The notes beneath the pieces are model-generated. The model did not search any database. It was not told where the DNA came from and saw nothing but the letters and a program-made list of their open reading frames with translations. A stretch of DNA of 22,343 nucleotides, taken from Pelargonium cotyledonis (Eukaryota; Streptophyta; Magnoliopsida; Geraniales; Geraniaceae). This document shows, piece after piece, positions 20,660 to 22,343 of the stretch; positions within the stretch are counted from its first letter, which is position 1; each line of letters opens with the position of its first letter. The position numbers were made by a program, and so were the translations under genes. The DNA lies in assembly GCA_036897625.1 (NCBI GenBank), contig JAYMTA010001018.1, positions 1 to 22,343 on the forward strand, in the 5' to 3' direction.

Positions 20660-21346
20660 CTCTTCTCTCACGCTGTTTGTGCATTCTCTTCTGTTACTCC
20701 CTGTTTCATGAGTCCAGGTGCTGAGTATTGATAAGGCTACCTTACTGTCACGCCACGTGTGCGAGGATTTATTTTGGTAATAGTCCAACAGGAGAGGGCT
20801 AAAATGGTCAACGATTACAAAATTTTCAAGTCTAATCCACCTATGCTTTGGTATAATTTCCACTTAATTGCTTACACTTTTTATGATATAATGTATCCGA
20901 TAAATGTTCGAGTTTAGATATTGTCTTTTGTAATTGTCGTCAGTAAGGAACCAGAATGAATTTAATTTCTCGGTCTTTTTGTTTACGGAATATTTGACAT
21001 TTCTTGTTTTGATTTCTTTAGGAAATTGGGTAATTTTGAAATTGTAATTACTACCCAATTTAATGAGAGCAAAGGTAAACTTAGAAATGTTATCATCTCC
21101 CAAATGAGTTGAACAAATTTAAATAACAACCATATGTGTTATTTCTATTTATAAATGTCATAATTTCTGCATAACAAAAATAAAATGTCATAATTTCAAA
21201 TCTCATAAATGCATGAGAAGAGATTTAATTTAATTTTTTTTTAAATTAGATGTATGTGTCATTGTGTTAACACCTCTTATTGTTGACATTGTAATTGATG
21301 TTGCCATGTTATTCATTTTTCACTAAATAAAAATTAATTAGAATTT
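20660..21346. other. Upstream region of the HPt gene without a recognisable gene
   Basis: A CACGTG-type G-box core (GCCACGTGTGCG) lies at about 20752-20763 and is a plausible bZIP/bHLH site. The rest is AT-rich; the open frames on either strand look random. Confidence 0.4.
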
Positions 21347-21528
21347 AATGTATATCAGTTAACTGATATAAAGTTATATCAGTTAAACCAATAAGGTGAT
21401 GACACCTCATTTAAAATTATGAATTCGGACGGGTCGCTCCGCTCTCACAAATTCACTTGGATGGATATAAGTGATTTAAATGAGGTGCTCAAATTGTAAC
21501 TAATATATCAGTTAACTGATATACATTT
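21347..21528 (-). mobile_element. Hairpin element with conserved GC-rich core, copy 2, with palindromic ends
   Basis: The outer ends are inverted copies of AATGTATATCAGTTAACTGA. Each contains the perfect 18-base palindrome ATATCAGTTAACTGATAT (21352-21369 and 21505-21522), with a partial third copy at about 21376. Inside, GACACCTCATTTAAA and TTTAAATGAGGTGC form inner inverted arms around the GC-rich core GAATTCGGACGGGTCGCTCC (21421-21443 in full). Arms and core match the inverse of 9938-10030. It is probably a non-autonomous DNA element; no coding sequence is present. Confidence 0.65.
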
Positions 21529-21968
21529 TACCTATATATATATATATATAAGATTTTGTTTATGCGATATCAAACTATCAAACATTTTTAACTGTAAGAT
21601 TCATTTCGTTAAATTACTAACAAATTTTGTCAAAATAAACTGACAGAATTAGTTTTAAATAAATAAACAATTTAAAACAATTTTTTTTTTACTATTTTAC
21701 ATTTTTAACATATTAACTTTTTATTTGAAAAAAATTACACATATATATCATGTACTTTACATCTTTTACACGTTGATTATCTCAATTTTAGTTTGTAATT
21801 ATTGGTTACCCTGTACTATGTCAAAAAACTATCCGTCCAAAATTTCATCCAAATCTTCATCTATTGTGTAAAAAATATCAAAATACTCTTCTACAATATT
21901 GAAAACACTAACCAAACAGACCCTTTTGCTTGAAATGAAAAAAAAAATGGAATAGGAACATATGCTGA

Positions 21969-22343
21969 TCTAGTTCTGCTCTAGATCTGCTGGCGACCAG
22001 CGACCTCCGGGAAGGATGGCAACCGACGAGCTCTGATTCTACTCCAGATCTGAGCGCCATGGCAGAAACAAGCTCCAGATCTGAAGCCTCTATGCTTCCT
22101 CTGCCGGCGTTGCAGAGCCTTCGCGTCTTCTACGTCCATCGTCGTCTTTTACCTTCATCGACGTCGAAGCTCGGCGCAAGGCTCACGGCAGATCTGCGGC
22201 GTCGGTCGTTGATGTTGGCTCGAAGAGGAACGCCGTGTGTGGTCGGGTCTTGTTGTCGGCGAAGCTGGCTTGTGGCTCGAATCTCGGATCTCGGCGGTAA
22301 TTTGGCAACCATGGCCGTGAACGGGGATCTGGAGGTCGAAGAT
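21969..22343 (+). CDS. GC-rich open frame running off the right edge (unidentified)
   Basis: The sequence changes sharply from AT-rich to GC-rich near 21960. One + frame is open from 21969 to the last base (125 codons), after a TGA at 21966-21968. ATG codons lie at 22059 and 22310, the latter beginning MAVNGDLEVED. From 22059 the protein is rich in Arg, Ser and Leu (SLRVFYVHRRLLPSST, DLRRRSLMLARRG) and shows no domain. AGATCT occurs four times within about 210 bases. It may be a first exon, or the GC-rich 5' end of a LINE, which often looks like this in plants. The 60-codon frame on the - strand (22130-22312) is probably its shadow, but coding strand is not certain. Confidence 0.35.

Overview
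The window looks like nuclear DNA from a flowering plant, most likely a eudicot. It is AT-rich, its genes are split by GT-AG introns, and it carries plant-type repeats (Stowaway-like and hAT-like elements, LINE RNase H remnants, an Au-like SINE, an LTR-type element). I cannot name the species.

Five protein-coding genes can be rebuilt with intact splice sites and continuous reading frames. (1) A secreted GDSL esterase/lipase of the At5g03610-like group, + strand, five exons, 491-3764; its second intron is swollen by two LINE RNase H remnants and a Stowaway-like MITE. (2) A small uncharacterised 67-residue protein, - strand, 4577-4780, with its own TATA box and AATAAA signal. (3) A copper chaperone of the CCH/ATX1 type, + strand, three exons, 10337-11991. 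(4) The cytosolic 60S acidic ribosomal protein P2, + strand, 13767-16018, with a 5'-UTR intron and telo-box promoter; its first coding intron holds a Stowaway-like MITE followed closely by an hAT-like element with a perfect 8-bp target duplication. (5) A histidine-phosphotransfer (HPt) protein of cytokinin/ethylene phosphorelays, - strand, six exons, 17273-20323, in which the phospho-accepting His is replaced by Ile. It is therefore predicted to be a pseudo-HPt. At the right edge a GC-rich frame stays open from 21969 to the end of the window.

The long space between genes 2 and 3 (about 4.9-10.2 kb) holds no intact gene that I can recognise. It contains a 349-bp LTR-like element with TG...CA ends, a 5-bp target duplication and internal 135-bp repeats; a decayed antisense LINE RNase H fragment; a stop-free stretch of unknown origin; and one of two copies of a hairpin element with a conserved GC-rich core. 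The second copy, in opposite orientation, lies near 21.4 kb upstream of the HPt gene.

The genes do not form a pathway or operon. The strongest leads are the His-less HPt protein, the duplication of its exon-1 donor region inside intron 1, the transposon insertions with clear target duplications, the dispersed hairpin family, and an inverted repeat at 16.58-16.70 kb downstream of the P2 gene.
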